Below are positions 9,271 through 17,630 of a DNA stretch of 64,000 nucleotides, piece after piece. The stretch is from NCBI GenBank assembly GCA_000701945.1, contig KL370841.1:151150-215149 (forward strand), in the 5' to 3' direction. Positions within the stretch are counted from its first letter, which is position 1. Each line of letters opens with the position of its first letter. Position numbers and translations under genes: made by a program. The notes beneath the pieces were generated by a model. That model did no database searches, was not told the origin of the DNA, and saw only the letters and a program-made list of their open reading frames with translations. This DNA comes from Anaerotruncus sp. MC2020 (GTDB lineage: Bacteria; Bacillota; Clostridia; Oscillospirales; Ruminococcaceae).

Positions 9271-9318
9271 TCCAAATCGAAGGGAGGATGTACGGGCTGT
9301 GCCTGTACACGTGAAAAC

Positions 9319-10215
9319 ATGGGAATTCAATTCTGGTGGTTCTATGACGTTATCGCAGTTGCGATAACCCTTATCTGCGTCTTTTTCTCAAGCAGGAAGG
9401 GCACTATGAAAGCCGCCATTACTACAGTAGGCTACGGTCTGGCGCTCGCACTGGCGCTCGGTATAAGCAGCACTACTGCCGAGGGTCTGTATACGAACAC
9501 CATGAGAAGCAGCTGTATAAACAATATCAACAGCACGCTCAAGGCTGATACGTTCGTGAACAAGTATGCCTCTTATCTCGAATCGCAGGGATATTCGCTG
9601 CGTATCAATCAGGAAAGACTCGCTAATATTTTCAGCGGAGACAAGGACATCGACGAGGAGCTCTTAAAATACGTCAACAGCGTAAACGGCAGACGTATCG
9701 CAGAGGATGACGTTGTGCTCGACATGATACACGAGGGCTACGCTGTCGTTATCCGCGACATCGCAGCACAGAAGCTGAGCAAATACGCTGCGGAAACTGC
9801 CGCGCACGAGATACGCAAAGACAGCTCGGGCATGAAGGAGCTCGCGCCCCTCATCACCGACAGGGAGGACAGACTTCCCGCGGCAAAGTACATCGCCGAC
9901 CACTACACCGCTCCCGCATTCGTGACGATATTCAAGCTCATCGGCTTCGTCATCCTCTTCGGAGCTGCGGCAATAATGATATACCTGATACTACAGCAGT
10001 ATATGTCCAAGGACGACACAAAGATAGACATCGGCTCGCATATCAGCGGCGGTATCATCGGCATAATCAAGGGCGGGCTCTTCGTGACGGTAGCTGCGGC
10101 GATAATCCGCATATGGGCTATCATGGGCAGCGACGAGATGCTCTTCTTCAACAATACCGTCATCGACGGCTCGATAATCTTCAAATACTTCTACAACTTC
10201 GCATCGTCACTCTAA
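9319..10215 (+). CDS. CvpA-like integral membrane protein
   Basis: 298 residues with a hydrophobic N-terminal pair of helices (FYDVIAVAITLICVFFSSRKG), a soluble extracytoplasmic middle (about 55-195) and two C-terminal helices joined by a Gly-rich segment (GGIIGIIKGGLFV). The RKG and GGIIGIIKG motifs resemble CvpA/colicin-V-production proteins, here with an enlarged loop. The role of CvpA proteins is unsettled (envelope homeostasis is suspected). GGGAGG lies about 30 bp upstream with a GTACGGG/CCTGTAC stem between it and the ATG, so the initiation region may be folded. Confidence 0.65.
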   Translation: MGIQFWWFYDVIAVAITLICVFFSSRKGTMKAAITTVGYGLALALALGISSTTAEGLYTNTMRSSCINNINSTLKADTFVNKYASYLESQGYSLRINQERLANIFSGDKDIDEELLKYVNSVNGRRIAEDDVVLDMIHEGYAVVIRDIAAQKLSKYAAETAAHEIRKDSSGMKELAPLITDREDRLPAAKYIADHYTAPAFVTIFKLIGFVILFGAAAIMIYLILQQYMSKDDTKIDIGSHISGGIIGIIKGGLFVTVAAAIIRIWAIMGSDEMLFFNNTVIDGSIIFKYFYNFASSL

Positions 10216-10260
10216 AACGGTGCGGACTCATCAGCACACACTTAACAGGAGGAACACCCT

Positions 10261-12576
10261 ATGATAATGTGCAGTAACTGCAAAAAACGACCCGCTGTCG
10301 TATTCATCACCTCTGTGCAGGGAAACGAAAAAAAGAACGAGGGACTCTGCCTCGCCTGCGCACGGGAGAGAAAAATACCGCAGGTCGCTGAATATATGGA
10401 AAAGCTCGGCATCACCGACGAGGAGATAGACCAGCTCTCCGACCAGATGATGGGTATGCTCGACGGAGATTCCTTCGAGATGGGCGGTCAGGGCATTATG
10501 CCCGAATTCATCGCGGATATGTTCGGCGGTGAGGAATCAAAAGACGGCAAGGACGACGTCCCCGCTCCCGACTCCGACAGCGAGGATAAGCCCCGCAGGA
10601 AGGGACTCTTCGGGCGCGACAAGTCCGAGAAAAAGGAAAAGAAGAAGGAGCTCAAGTTCCTCGGGAGCTACTGCACCAACCTCTCGCAGAAAGCCGCTGA
10701 CGGTCAGCTCGACCGCATAATCGGCAGAGACAAGGAGATAGCGCGCGTGATACAGATACTCTCGCGCCGCACCAAGAACAACCCCTGCCTCATCGGCGAG
10801 CCCGGCGTCGGCAAGACCGCTATCGCCGAGGGTATCGCCCAGAGGATAAACGAGGGCGATGTTCCGCTGAATCTCGCGGATAAGAAGCTCTACCTGCTCG
10901 ACCTCACCGCTCTCGTCGCGGGAACTCAGTTCCGCGGACAGTTCGAGAGCCGCGTAAAGGGTCTCGTTGACGAGGTCAAGAAGGAGGGCAACATAATCCT
11001 CTTCATCGACGAGGTACACAATCTCGTCGGCGCAGGCGACTCCGAGGGCTCGATGAACGCCGCAAATATTCTCAAGCCCGCGCTCTCACGCGGAGAGGTG
11101 CAGGTCATCGGCGCGACCACCTTCGGCGAGTACAGAAAGTACATCGAGAAGGATTCCGCGCTCGAGCGCCGATTCCAGCCCGTTACAGTCACCGAGCCGA
11201 CCGTCGAGGACACCGTGAACGTCCTCCTCGGCATAAAGAAATACTACGAGGACTACCACAAGGTGCACATCTCCGACTACCTTATCAGAGTGTGCGCGGT
11301 GCTGTCCGAGAGATATATCACCGACCGCTTCCTCCCCGACAAGGCTATCGACCTCATGGACGAGGGCTGTGCGCACGCGAATATCCGCTCGCCCGAGATT
11401 GCCGAGTATGCGAAGGTGCAGAAGGAGATAGGCGTGCTCGAGGGCATGGAGACTACCCTGTCAGAGCAGAGCGAGCCCGATTATCAGGCACTCGCCGAGG
11501 TCAAGAGCAAGCTCATACACGCCCGCGACAAGGCGGCTCAGCTGAAGGAAAAGGCTGAGGACGTGCAGGTCACGGAGGAGGACATCACAAAGGTAGTCGA
11601 GCTGTGGACGGGTATCCCCGCGAGCAAGATCGCCGAGACCGAATTCCTCAAAATATCCAAGCTCGAGGGTGCGCTGAAAAAGCGCGTGCTCGGACAGGAC
11701 GAGGCTGTGGAGGTGCTGACCCGCGCAATCAAGCGCACGAGGGTACAGCTCAGCAAGCGCCGCAGACCCGCGTCGTTCATATTCGTAGGTCCTACAGGCG
11801 TCGGCAAGACCGAGCTCGTAAAAGCACTGTCGGAGGAGCTCTTCGACTCCACCGAGCCGCTGATACGCCTCGATATGACCGAATATATGGAGAAGCACTC
11901 CGTCGCGAGGATGATAGGCTCGCCTCCAGGCTACGTCGGCTACGACGAGGCGGGACAGCTCACCGAGAAGGTCCGCCGCAAGCCCTACTCCGTCATCCTC
12001 TTTGACGAGATAGAGAAGGCTCACCCCGACGTCATGAACATCCTCATGCAGATTCTCGACGAGGGTCACATCGACGACGCTCAGGGCAGAAATATCAACT
12101 TCGAGAACACCATAATCTGCATGACCTCCAACGCGGGCTCGACCGACAAGAGCGTCGGAGTCGGCTTCAACCGCACCGAGAATGAGATTTCCCGCGACAA
12201 GGCTATGAAGGGTCTGCGCGAATTCCTGCGCCCCGAGTTCATCAGCCGCATTGACGAGATAGTCGTGTTCAGACAGCTCACAAAGGACGATTTCGCGCAC
12301 ATTGCGGCGCTGATGATAGACGAGATGAAGGAGCCCCTCGCGGAGAAGAACATCTCCGTCAGCTACGACGACGCGGCGCTCGCTCTCATCGCGGAGAAGT
12401 CCTTCGGCAAGCCCTACGGCGCGCGCGACATACGCCGCGTGATACGTCAGGACATCGAGGACAAGGTCGCGGAAATGATAATCACGGATTCATCAAGCAT
12501 AGATGAGATACACATCTCCGCGGACGGCGATACGATAACCGTCACAGGGAAGAAAAAGGAGCAGACCGAGGAATGA
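10261..12576 (+). CDS. clpE: ClpE/ClpC-type AAA+ unfoldase with N-terminal zinc finger
   Basis: 771 residues. The N-terminus has a four-cysteine zinc finger (C4, C7, C30, C33: CSNC...CLAC) as in ClpE, and lacks the double Clp-N repeats of ClpC. After an acidic and then Lys-rich linker come two AAA+ modules, Walker A GEPGVGKT near 180 and GPTGVGKT near 509, with an intervening coiled middle domain. The VGVGF loop near 633 fits the [LIV]-G-[FL] tripeptide used to dock ClpP, so it should feed a ClpP protease. AGGAGG precedes the ATG. The stop overlaps the next gene by 4 bp (ATGA), an unusual partnership with a lipoprotein. Confidence 0.9.
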   Translation: MIMCSNCKKRPAVVFITSVQGNEKKNEGLCLACARERKIPQVAEYMEKLGITDEEIDQLSDQMMGMLDGDSFEMGGQGIMPEFIADMFGGEESKDGKDDVPAPDSDSEDKPRRKGLFGRDKSEKKEKKKELKFLGSYCTNLSQKAADGQLDRIIGRDKEIARVIQILSRRTKNNPCLIGEPGVGKTAIAEGIAQRINEGDVPLNLADKKLYLLDLTALVAGTQFRGQFESRVKGLVDEVKKEGNIILFIDEVHNLVGAGDSEGSMNAANILKPALSRGEVQVIGATTFGEYRKYIEKDSALERRFQPVTVTEPTVEDTVNVLLGIKKYYEDYHKVHISDYLIRVCAVLSERYITDRFLPDKAIDLMDEGCAHANIRSPEIAEYAKVQKEIGVLEGMETTLSEQSEPDYQALAEVKSKLIHARDKAAQLKEKAEDVQVTEEDITKVVELWTGIPASKIAETEFLKISKLEGALKKRVLGQDEAVEVLTRAIKRTRVQLSKRRRPASFIFVGPTGVGKTELVKALSEELFDSTEPLIRLDMTEYMEKHSVARMIGSPPGYVGYDEAGQLTEKVRRKPYSVILFDEIEKAHPDVMNILMQILDEGHIDDAQGRNINFENTIICMTSNAGSTDKSVGVGFNRTENEISRDKAMKGLREFLRPEFISRIDEIVVFRQLTKDDFAHIAALMIDEMKEPLAEKNISVSYDDAALALIAEKSFGKPYGARDIRRVIRQDIEDKVAEMIITDSSSIDEIHISADGDTITVTGKKKEQTEE

Positions 12577-13232
12577 ACATTAAAAGAATTATTGCCATAG
12601 CCGCTGCTGCGGCAATGCTCGCGCTGTCGGCGGCGTGCGGCAGCAATACGGCTTCGTCGTCATCATCGGAGCCGAAGGCTGATACCACCTCCCCCACGGG
12701 CTACTACAGCGACGATATCATCGCCGCGGTGGACGGTCCGCAGCTGATGTTCTCGAACGTGGAGGCTGCTGCGGGTGAGACAGCGGAGGTATCCCTCTTC
12801 GTCAGCGGTGCCGCCAACAAGTGGACTATGTGCGGTCTGCACATCACCTACGGCAAGGACCTCGAACCCGTAATGTCTGACGCCGCACAGAGCATGGTCG
12901 AGTTCGACCTCGGCGACGCGTCGAAGCGCTCGTCAGGCTCGGTATGTATGCTCTGGGAGAGCGGTCTGCCCAAGGAACTGACCGACAACGACCTCGGAAG
13001 CATCTTCTTCACGGAGATATTCGACGGCGACAAGGGCGGAGACGGCGAGATAGTAAAGTTCTACTTCAAGGTGCCCGAAAAGGCTAAAAAAGGGACGGTT
13101 TACCCCATAGGGATATACTATATGCCGCCTACGGACGAGAGGTCGGATATGTTCATCGGCACGGACGGCGACAAATCACGCGAGAAATACGCCTTCCAGA
13201 ACTGGACGGGCGGAAGCATAACAGTAAAGTAA
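12573..13232 (+). CDS. Lipoprotein with a cohesin-like domain
   Basis: 219 residues. A lipoprotein signal ends in LALSAAC with Cys22 as the lipidation site. A Ser/Thr-rich spacer (23-45) precedes a single beta-sandwich domain at about 55-219. That domain has the features of cohesins and related carbohydrate-binding folds: an early AGETAEVSLFV strand, GLHITYGKDLEPV, a CMLWESG turn, EIVKFYFKVPEKAKKGTVYPI near the end. Cohesins bind dockerins, and three dockerin proteins are encoded within 25 kb. It would place a docking site on the outer membrane leaflet without sortase. The start codon overlaps the clpE stop. The cohesin assignment is by pattern only; a generic Ig-like domain is the alternative. 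Confidence 0.65.
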   Translation: MNIKRIIAIAAAAAMLALSAACGSNTASSSSSEPKADTTSPTGYYSDDIIAAVDGPQLMFSNVEAAAGETAEVSLFVSGAANKWTMCGLHITYGKDLEPVMSDAAQSMVEFDLGDASKRSSGSVCMLWESGLPKELTDNDLGSIFFTEIFDGDKGGDGEIVKFYFKVPEKAKKGTVYPIGIYYMPPTDERSDMFIGTDGDKSREKYAFQNWTGGSITVK

Positions 13233-13238
13233 CAGCAG

Positions 13239-13280
13239 ACAGTCAGCGGGACACGGCTTTTTCCCGCTGACTGTTTCTTG
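13239..13280 (+). terminator. Rho-independent terminator of the clpE operon
   Basis: A perfect 13-bp stem (ACAGTCAGCGGGA 13239-13251 with its complement 13262-13274) around a 10-base loop, followed by a T-rich run. It separates the lipoprotein gene from the promoter at 13300. Confidence 0.85.
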
Positions 13281-13299
13281 CTTCTTTGCGGGAAATCTA

Positions 13300-13328
13300 T
13301 TGACTTTATCATTTTAATGTGGTATTAT
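13300..13328 (+). promoter_or_regulatory. Sigma-A promoter of the DUF4190 gene
   Basis: TTGACT (13300-13305), 17-bp spacer, TATTAT (13323-13328). GGAGG and the ATG at 13364 follow at the expected distance. Confidence 0.85.
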
Positions 13329-13363
13329 ATACCTATACTTTTTTATATATGGAGGAAAACACC

Positions 13364-14089
13364 ATGGAAGACAATAAGCTCAATCCCACAGGCGTTCCCG
13401 ATGAGGTAAACAACGCTGCTCAGGAGGGCGCAGATACATTAGCAGAAAAGGTAGCTGACAAGGTCGAGGCTATCGGCGAGACTGCCGAGAACGCAGGCGA
13501 AAAGGTCGTTGACACTGTCACAGGCGTAGTAGAGGCAGCAGGCGAAAGCGCTGACGAGTTCGGCGACAAGGTCGTTGACGTCGTAAAGGGCACCGAAAAT
13601 GCTGCTGAGGCGGCTGCGGATACAGCTGCTGACGCTGCAAAGACAGAGGGCGGCTCCTTCGTTGACAAGGTAGCAGGCGTAGTGAACGCAGCAGGCGAGG
13701 CTGCTGACAGCTTCGGCGACAAGGTCGCTGACACTGTGAGCGAGACCTTCGGCGGAGCTAACAACGGCGCTGCTGAGGCTGAGAAGGCTATCCAGCCCAA
13801 CGCTATCTACACTAACGCAGGCGCTCCCGTAGGACAGCCCGAGGACAGCAAGTTGTTCGCTATCATATCGCTCGTCTGCGGTATAGTTTCTATCGTAAGC
13901 TGCTGCTGCTGGGGCATAAATATCATTCCCGCTGCCGCAGCTATCGTTACAGGTATCATTTCCAAGAAGAAGAACGAGTCCGGCAGCGGTATGGCTCTCG
14001 CAGGCATCATCATGGGTGCTGTAGCTATCCTGCTCGGTATCATTTCTCTCGTTCTCTCGATAATCAAAGCAGTTGCAGACGCCAACTGA
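13364..14089 (+). CDS. DUF4190 membrane protein with amphipathic N-terminal repeats
   Basis: 241 residues. Residues 10-150 hold imperfect repeats of the type DKV.....AGE.A..FGDKV (VVDTVTGVVEAAGESADEFG, VAGVVNAAGEAADSFG), an Ala/Asp/Val-rich pattern expected to form long amphipathic helices, as in apolipoprotein- or LEA-like proteins. The C-terminus (about 160-241) is a DUF4190 unit, two hydrophobic helices joined by the basic SKKKNESGSGMALAGI loop. The ATG at 13364 is chosen over upstream ones because GGAGG lies 8 bp before it. First of three DUF4190 genes in 2.6 kb. Confidence 0.75.
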   Translation: MEDNKLNPTGVPDEVNNAAQEGADTLAEKVADKVEAIGETAENAGEKVVDTVTGVVEAAGESADEFGDKVVDVVKGTENAAEAAADTAADAAKTEGGSFVDKVAGVVNAAGEAADSFGDKVADTVSETFGGANNGAAEAEKAIQPNAIYTNAGAPVGQPEDSKLFAIISLVCGIVSIVSCCCWGINIIPAAAAIVTGIISKKKNESGSGMALAGIIMGAVAILLGIISLVLSIIKAVADAN

Positions 14090-14102
14090 GCGCTGACTGA
14101 AA

Positions 14103-14504
14103 ATGAATAAAGCAAAGCGGGTGAAGCTCGCGGTGCTTGTCGGAGTACCGATTCTGCTGCTGCTCGTTTTCATTTTCAGAGAGCAGATAATGCGGCTCGG
14201 CAGCCTGATGGGTCCCTGCCTTTTCCATGAGGTCACAGGCTGGCACTGTCCGGGCTGCGGCAATACGCGAGCGGTAAGGGCGCTCCTGCACCTTCACCCG
14301 ATAATATCGTTCAGGAACAACCCGATAATACTGCTGCTTTCGCTGACAGGGCTGGGCTTCTACATAGAGCTCGCGCTCGACGTCTGCGGCAAAAAGGTCA
14401 GCTTCATGCCGAAGAACCAGTTCTTCTGGCTGGCGCTGCTCGTTGTTCTGCTGATATTCTACGTGCTGAGGAACTTTATTCCTGTATTAGCACCAATTTC
14501 ATAA
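14103..14504 (+). CDS. DUF2752 membrane protein
   Basis: 133 residues, three predicted helices. The loop after the first helix carries the family signature HCPGCGNTRAVRALLH (Cys-Pro-Gly-Cys-Gly plus Thr-Arg), and the second helix has FRNNPIILL. Function of DUF2752 is unknown; the CxxCG suggests a thiol or metal site facing the outside. It starts 13 bp after the DUF4190 gene with little ribosome site, so coupling is likely. A paralogue lies at 14980-15375. Confidence 0.85.
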   Translation: MNKAKRVKLAVLVGVPILLLLVFIFREQIMRLGSLMGPCLFHEVTGWHCPGCGNTRAVRALLHLHPIISFRNNPIILLLSLTGLGFYIELALDVCGKKVSFMPKNQFFWLALLVVLLIFYVLRNFIPVLAPIS

Positions 14505-14509
14505 GCAAT

Positions 14510-14567
14510 AAAGGGTACACACCAAGGCTGCTCCCCTTAGAGGGGCTCCCCTCATCGTGTACCCTTT
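14510..14567 (+). terminator. Inverted-repeat terminator with internal hairpin
   Basis: AAAGGGTACAC (14510-14520) pairs with GTGTACCCTTT (14557-14567). Between them CCCCTTAGAGGGG forms a second stem. A short T-containing stretch follows. Confidence 0.65.
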
Positions 14568-14594
14568 CTACGAACCATTCGCAAGGAGGAAGCT

Positions 14595-14978
14595 ATGGAC
14601 TATAACAACGACCCGCAGAACTACTATCAGCAGCCGTATAACAACGGCTATTACGGCGGTTATCCGCCTCAGCAGCAGACAAATCCGCTCGGCATAATCT
14701 CGCTGGTGCTCGGCATACTGTCAGTCGTGCTCGCACTGATATTAGGCTGCTGCGCTCCCGGAGTGAATATGCCGTTCGCAATTGCCGCTATCATACTCGG
14801 CATATTGCAGATAAAGTCAAAGAAGAATCAGAAAGGACGCGGACTGGGTATCGCGGGTCTTATCTGCGGCATCGTCGCGACCGTGATGTTCATATTCGCA
14901 CTGCTCTGCTTCCTCGGTATATTCGCGATAGGCATCGCAGACAGTATCGAAGCAAGCAACAGCAATTACTTATATTGA
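14595..14978 (+). CDS. DUF4190 membrane protein with Tyr/Gln/Pro-rich N-terminus
   Basis: 127 residues. The first 30 are rich in Tyr, Asn, Gln and Pro (NYYQQPYNNGYYGGYPPQQQ), a low-complexity tail typical of small bacterial membrane proteins. A DUF4190 double helix with SKKNQKGRGLGIAGLICG between the helices follows. GGAGG lies 8 bp before the ATG. The next gene begins 1 bp after the stop, so it pairs with a DUF2752 gene exactly as the preceding cassette does. Confidence 0.8.
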   Translation: MDYNNDPQNYYQQPYNNGYYGGYPPQQQTNPLGIISLVLGILSVVLALILGCCAPGVNMPFAIAAIILGILQIKSKKNQKGRGLGIAGLICGIVATVMFIFALLCFLGIFAIGIADSIEASNSNYLY

Positions 14979-14979
14979 T

Positions 14980-15375
14980 ATGGCTCTAAGCAAAAGGACA
15001 AAGCTGCTCATCGTGGCAGCAGTCCCGCTGCTCGGCGTGATGCTGTTCCTGCTGCGCGACTACATCATGTCCGTGGGACATTATTTCCCGTGTATGCTCT
15101 ATAAGTATACGGGGCTGCTGTGTCCGGGATGCGGGAATACCCGCGCGGTCAATCACCTCGTACACGGACGCATATTGCTCTCGCTGCGAAGCAATCCCGA
15201 CATCCCCTTCCTTGTACTGGTGCCGCTGGGCTTCTATATCGAGCTCATCGCCGATATATGCGGGAAAAAGCTGAGGATAGTCCCTCGCTCGTTTTGGGTG
15301 TGGATACCGATATTCGCAGCTTATGCAGTGTTCTATGTGCTTCGTAATTTCTTCCCGATATTGGCGCCGCCGTAA
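14980..15375 (+). CDS. DUF2752 membrane protein (second copy)
   Basis: 131 residues, paralogous to 14103-14504: both have FLLRDYIM/FIFREQIM-type starts, the CPGCGNTRAVNHLVH signature, SLRSNPDIPFLVL and an FYVLRNFFPILAP end. The stop of the preceding gene and this ATG are separated by one base (TGATATG), so translation is coupled. Role unknown. Confidence 0.85.
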   Translation: MALSKRTKLLIVAAVPLLGVMLFLLRDYIMSVGHYFPCMLYKYTGLLCPGCGNTRAVNHLVHGRILLSLRSNPDIPFLVLVPLGFYIELIADICGKKLRIVPRSFWVWIPIFAAYAVFYVLRNFFPILAPP

Positions 15376-15419
15376 AAAAGTACGGGGAATGTAAAAAAAG
15401 ATTTTACATTGCTAATCTC

Positions 15420-15448
15420 TTGACAAATCGGAAATAATATGATAACAT
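15420..15448 (+). promoter_or_regulatory. Promoter of the third DUF4190 gene
   Basis: TTGACA (15420-15425), 17-bp spacer and TAACAT (15443-15448). The AT-rich leader ends in GGAGG before the ATG at 15486. Confidence 0.65.
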
Positions 15449-15485
15449 ATATATGTAATATTTTATATTTTGGAGGATGACTATT

Positions 15486-15911
15486 ATGGACGAAAATCTC
15501 AACAATGGTATGCCTGAGGCAACCGATTCCACAGGCTACACTGACACAACTGCTTATTCTTCTGACACAACAACAAGCTACAGCTCTTACTCTTCCGAGC
15601 CCGAGCAGAAGGCAACTCTTTCTATCGTTTCTCTCGTTCTCGGTATCGTAGGTCTTGTTTTCAGCTGCTGCTGCTGTTTAGGTGTTCCCTTTGATATCGC
15701 AGCTATCGTTGTAGGTGTCATCGCAAAGAAGAAGAACGTTCCCAGTCAGGGCATGGCTCTCGCAGGTATTATCCTCGGTGCAGTTGCTCTCGTGATCTAC
15801 CTCATCACTGTTATCATCAACGTTGCTACAGGCTCTGGCGAGGCTTTCTCCAACAGCTTCATGGAAGGCTTCAAGGAAGGTCTCAACAGCGGTGCAGTAA
15901 TGTTCTTCTAA
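15486..15911 (+). CDS. DUF4190 membrane protein, Thr/Ser-rich N-terminus
   Basis: 141 residues. A Thr/Ser/Tyr-rich leader (STGYTDTTAYSSDTTTSYSS) is followed by a DUF4190 unit, helix one with SCCCCLGVPFDIAAI and the AKKKNVPSQGMALAGI loop before helix two. The ATG at 15486 is preferred to the one at 15477, which abuts the GGAGG. Codon use here favours T-ending codons, unlike neighbouring GC-rich genes, as in rplM, rpsI and dnaK, so high expression is plausible. Confidence 0.8.
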   Translation: MDENLNNGMPEATDSTGYTDTTAYSSDTTTSYSSYSSEPEQKATLSIVSLVLGIVGLVFSCCCCLGVPFDIAAIVVGVIAKKKNVPSQGMALAGIILGAVALVIYLITVIINVATGSGEAFSNSFMEGFKEGLNSGAVMFF

Positions 15912-15936
15912 GAACATCACCAACACGAAAACGAAA

Positions 15937-15979
15937 AGAAGCACACTTCAGGACGCTGTCCTTGTGTGCTTCTTTTTTT
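15937..15979 (+). terminator. Rho-independent terminator
   Basis: AGAAGCACAC (15937-15946) pairs with GTGTGCTTCT (15964-15973), with inner pairing of AGGAC and GTCCT across CGCT, then a run of Ts. Confidence 0.9.
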
Positions 15980-16015
15980 GCTTTATTACAGTTTTGCCGC
16001 AGTCCCGCAAACAGC

Positions 16016-16043
16016 AAAAAGCAGCCTCATCAGGCTGCTTTTT
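16016..16043. terminator. Bidirectional terminator, mainly for the minus-strand GH43 gene
   Basis: A perfect AAAAAGCAGCCT (16016-16027)/AGGCTGCTTTTT (16032-16043) hairpin with a CATC loop. It serves the minus-strand gene ending at 16055 and backs up the plus-strand terminator. Confidence 0.85.
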
Positions 16044-16054
16044 GTAGGGTGTGT

Positions 16055-17554
16055 TTATGCGAAGAAGAGTTCCTTTATCTCGATATTATCCGTGCCCTTG
16101 AAGCGGATGGTAACATCGAACCTTTCCTTGTCGGCGGCTGCGGGAACTGATATATCCGTCCATATGTCAGAGGGCGATATCTGCGCTGTCTGACCGTTTA
16201 TCTCGACGCTGCCCGCGCCCTTTCCGCGGTAGGAGATACCGATGCGCCCCGCATTCCCCGAGAAGTAGCGGAAGCGTATGAGCGTGCCGTCCGCGACCTC
16301 GCTGATGAAGCGCTCGGTGTAGTGCTCGATGCCGCGCTCGTCTGCGCTGACCGTGGAGTCCTTGCTGCCGAGGATACGGTGGTTCACGTTCGGGAAGCTC
16401 TCGGTGAATATCTTGTTCGAGCCGTGCGGCATATGTCCGTTGGTGATATGACAGGCAATGGTCGCGGGGTAGCGACCCTCAGCCCTGAGCGGGCTTCCGT
16501 TGAGCCCACAGCTCGAGATCTCGACCTGCTTGATGCTTCCGTCGGGCGCGATGGTGATAGGCTCCGCGCACGCCTGACGGCTGTAGTCCGACTTATGAGT
16601 GAGACGGTGATAAAAGACGTACCATTGACCGTTTATCTCGATGATACTGCCGTGGGTAGTACCTGTCATATTCATTCTCGTGTCGTCGCTGACGCCGTTC
16701 ACGCCGACGTCGCCGTTCGAGACGATAGTGCCGCCGAATACGAAGTCCCTGTCGGGGCTGTCGCTGACGGCGTAGCAGAGCTCATGGTTCTTCTGCGAGG
16801 AGTAGATGAAGTAGTATTTATCGCCGACCTTGCGCATGGAGCTCGCCTCGAAGAACTCGTGTCCGCCGAAATCGGACTCATAGGGGATTATGTGACGCGG
16901 CTCGCCCTTTACGGTGAGCATATCGTCCTCGAGGGTCACTACTGCGGGACCGTTGACGTTATCGGGAGTCGAGAGTATCTCGTCGCGTGTCTTGTCGAAG
17001 CGCTCCATGACCTCAGCCATTTTCGCGTCGTCCGCGGCGAGCTCGTCGTTGCTCTCGTCCATATACTGAGTGCCGTAATATATGCGGATAGTGCCGTTGT
17101 CGTTGAAGGCGCAGGGGTCGAAGCAGACGTACTTCTTCATCGGAGTACCGTCGGGATAGTGAACATAGCCTAAATATTCATATCTTCCCGCGGGCTCGTC
17201 ACAGACCGCAACGCTTATGGGTCCGTAGTAGCCGCCGTGACCGAAATCGCCCGACATACAGTAATAGAGGTAGTATCTGCCGTCGTTGCCCCTGACCACG
17301 TCGGGAGCGTACATATACGGTCTGACGCTGTAGTCGGGGTCCTGCTCCGCCTTGTATATGACACCGTCACAGCGCCAGTCAGAGAGGTCGCCAACGGGTG
17401 CGGAATATACGGTGTAATCGCCCATACAAAAGGTTCTTCCGCCCTCGAAGTCGTGGGAGCCGTAGAGGTAGACCCTGTCTCCGAAGATGTGAGGTTCACC
17501 GTCGGGGATATAGGCGTCCTGCGGCAGGAATGGGTTAAATACCTGCTTTTTCAT
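16055..17554 (-). CDS. Glycoside hydrolase family 43 protein
   Basis: 499 residues without a signal peptide, so cytoplasmic. The five-bladed GH43 propeller shows its three acidic positions: an Asp in the LPQDAYIPDGEPH opening (general base), the APDVV Asp near 93, and Glu in EFFEASSMRKVGDKYYFIY (general acid). A C-terminal beta-sandwich (about 385-499, with HYTERFISEV and a SDIWTDI strand) is an accessory domain. Family activities are beta-xylosidase or alpha-arabinofuranosidase on short oligosaccharides imported by the cell. TAAAGGAG precedes the ATG at 17554. It lies 76 bp after glmM with only a modest hairpin between. Confidence 0.9.
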   Translation of the reverse strand: MKKQVFNPFLPQDAYIPDGEPHIFGDRVYLYGSHDFEGGRTFCMGDYTVYSAPVGDLSDWRCDGVIYKAEQDPDYSVRPYMYAPDVVRGNDGRYYLYYCMSGDFGHGGYYGPISVAVCDEPAGRYEYLGYVHYPDGTPMKKYVCFDPCAFNDNGTIRIYYGTQYMDESNDELAADDAKMAEVMERFDKTRDEILSTPDNVNGPAVVTLEDDMLTVKGEPRHIIPYESDFGGHEFFEASSMRKVGDKYYFIYSSQKNHELCYAVSDSPDRDFVFGGTIVSNGDVGVNGVSDDTRMNMTGTTHGSIIEINGQWYVFYHRLTHKSDYSRQACAEPITIAPDGSIKQVEISSCGLNGSPLRAEGRYPATIACHITNGHMPHGSNKIFTESFPNVNHRILGSKDSTVSADERGIEHYTERFISEVADGTLIRFRYFSGNAGRIGISYRGKGAGSVEINGQTAQISPSDIWTDISVPAAADKERFDVTIRFKGTDNIEIKELFFA

Positions 17555-17587
17555 GTTATTCTCCTTTATGTTATATTCTATAAAGAC

Positions 17588-17609
17588 GGGCGGAAACAAA
17601 GCTCCGCCC
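17588..17609 (-). terminator. Hairpin between glmM and GH43
   Basis: GGGCGGA (17588-17594) pairs with TCCGCCC (17603-17609). The T-run on the minus strand is short, so it may be a partial terminator or an mRNA stabiliser between the two genes. Confidence 0.5.
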
Positions 17610-17630
17610 AATATTATCATATAGCTGTTT

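Noticed and set aside
9287-9313. Eight-codon leader peptide (MYGLCLYT) before the CvpA-like gene
   Set aside because: The GGGAGG abuts its ATG with no spacing, so translation is doubtful; the stem in this region is reported with the gene instead.
8233-9330. 365-codon minus-strand frame opposite the DUF5711-like gene
   Set aside because: Antisense shadow; the plus-strand gene has the ribosome site and signal-anchor structure.
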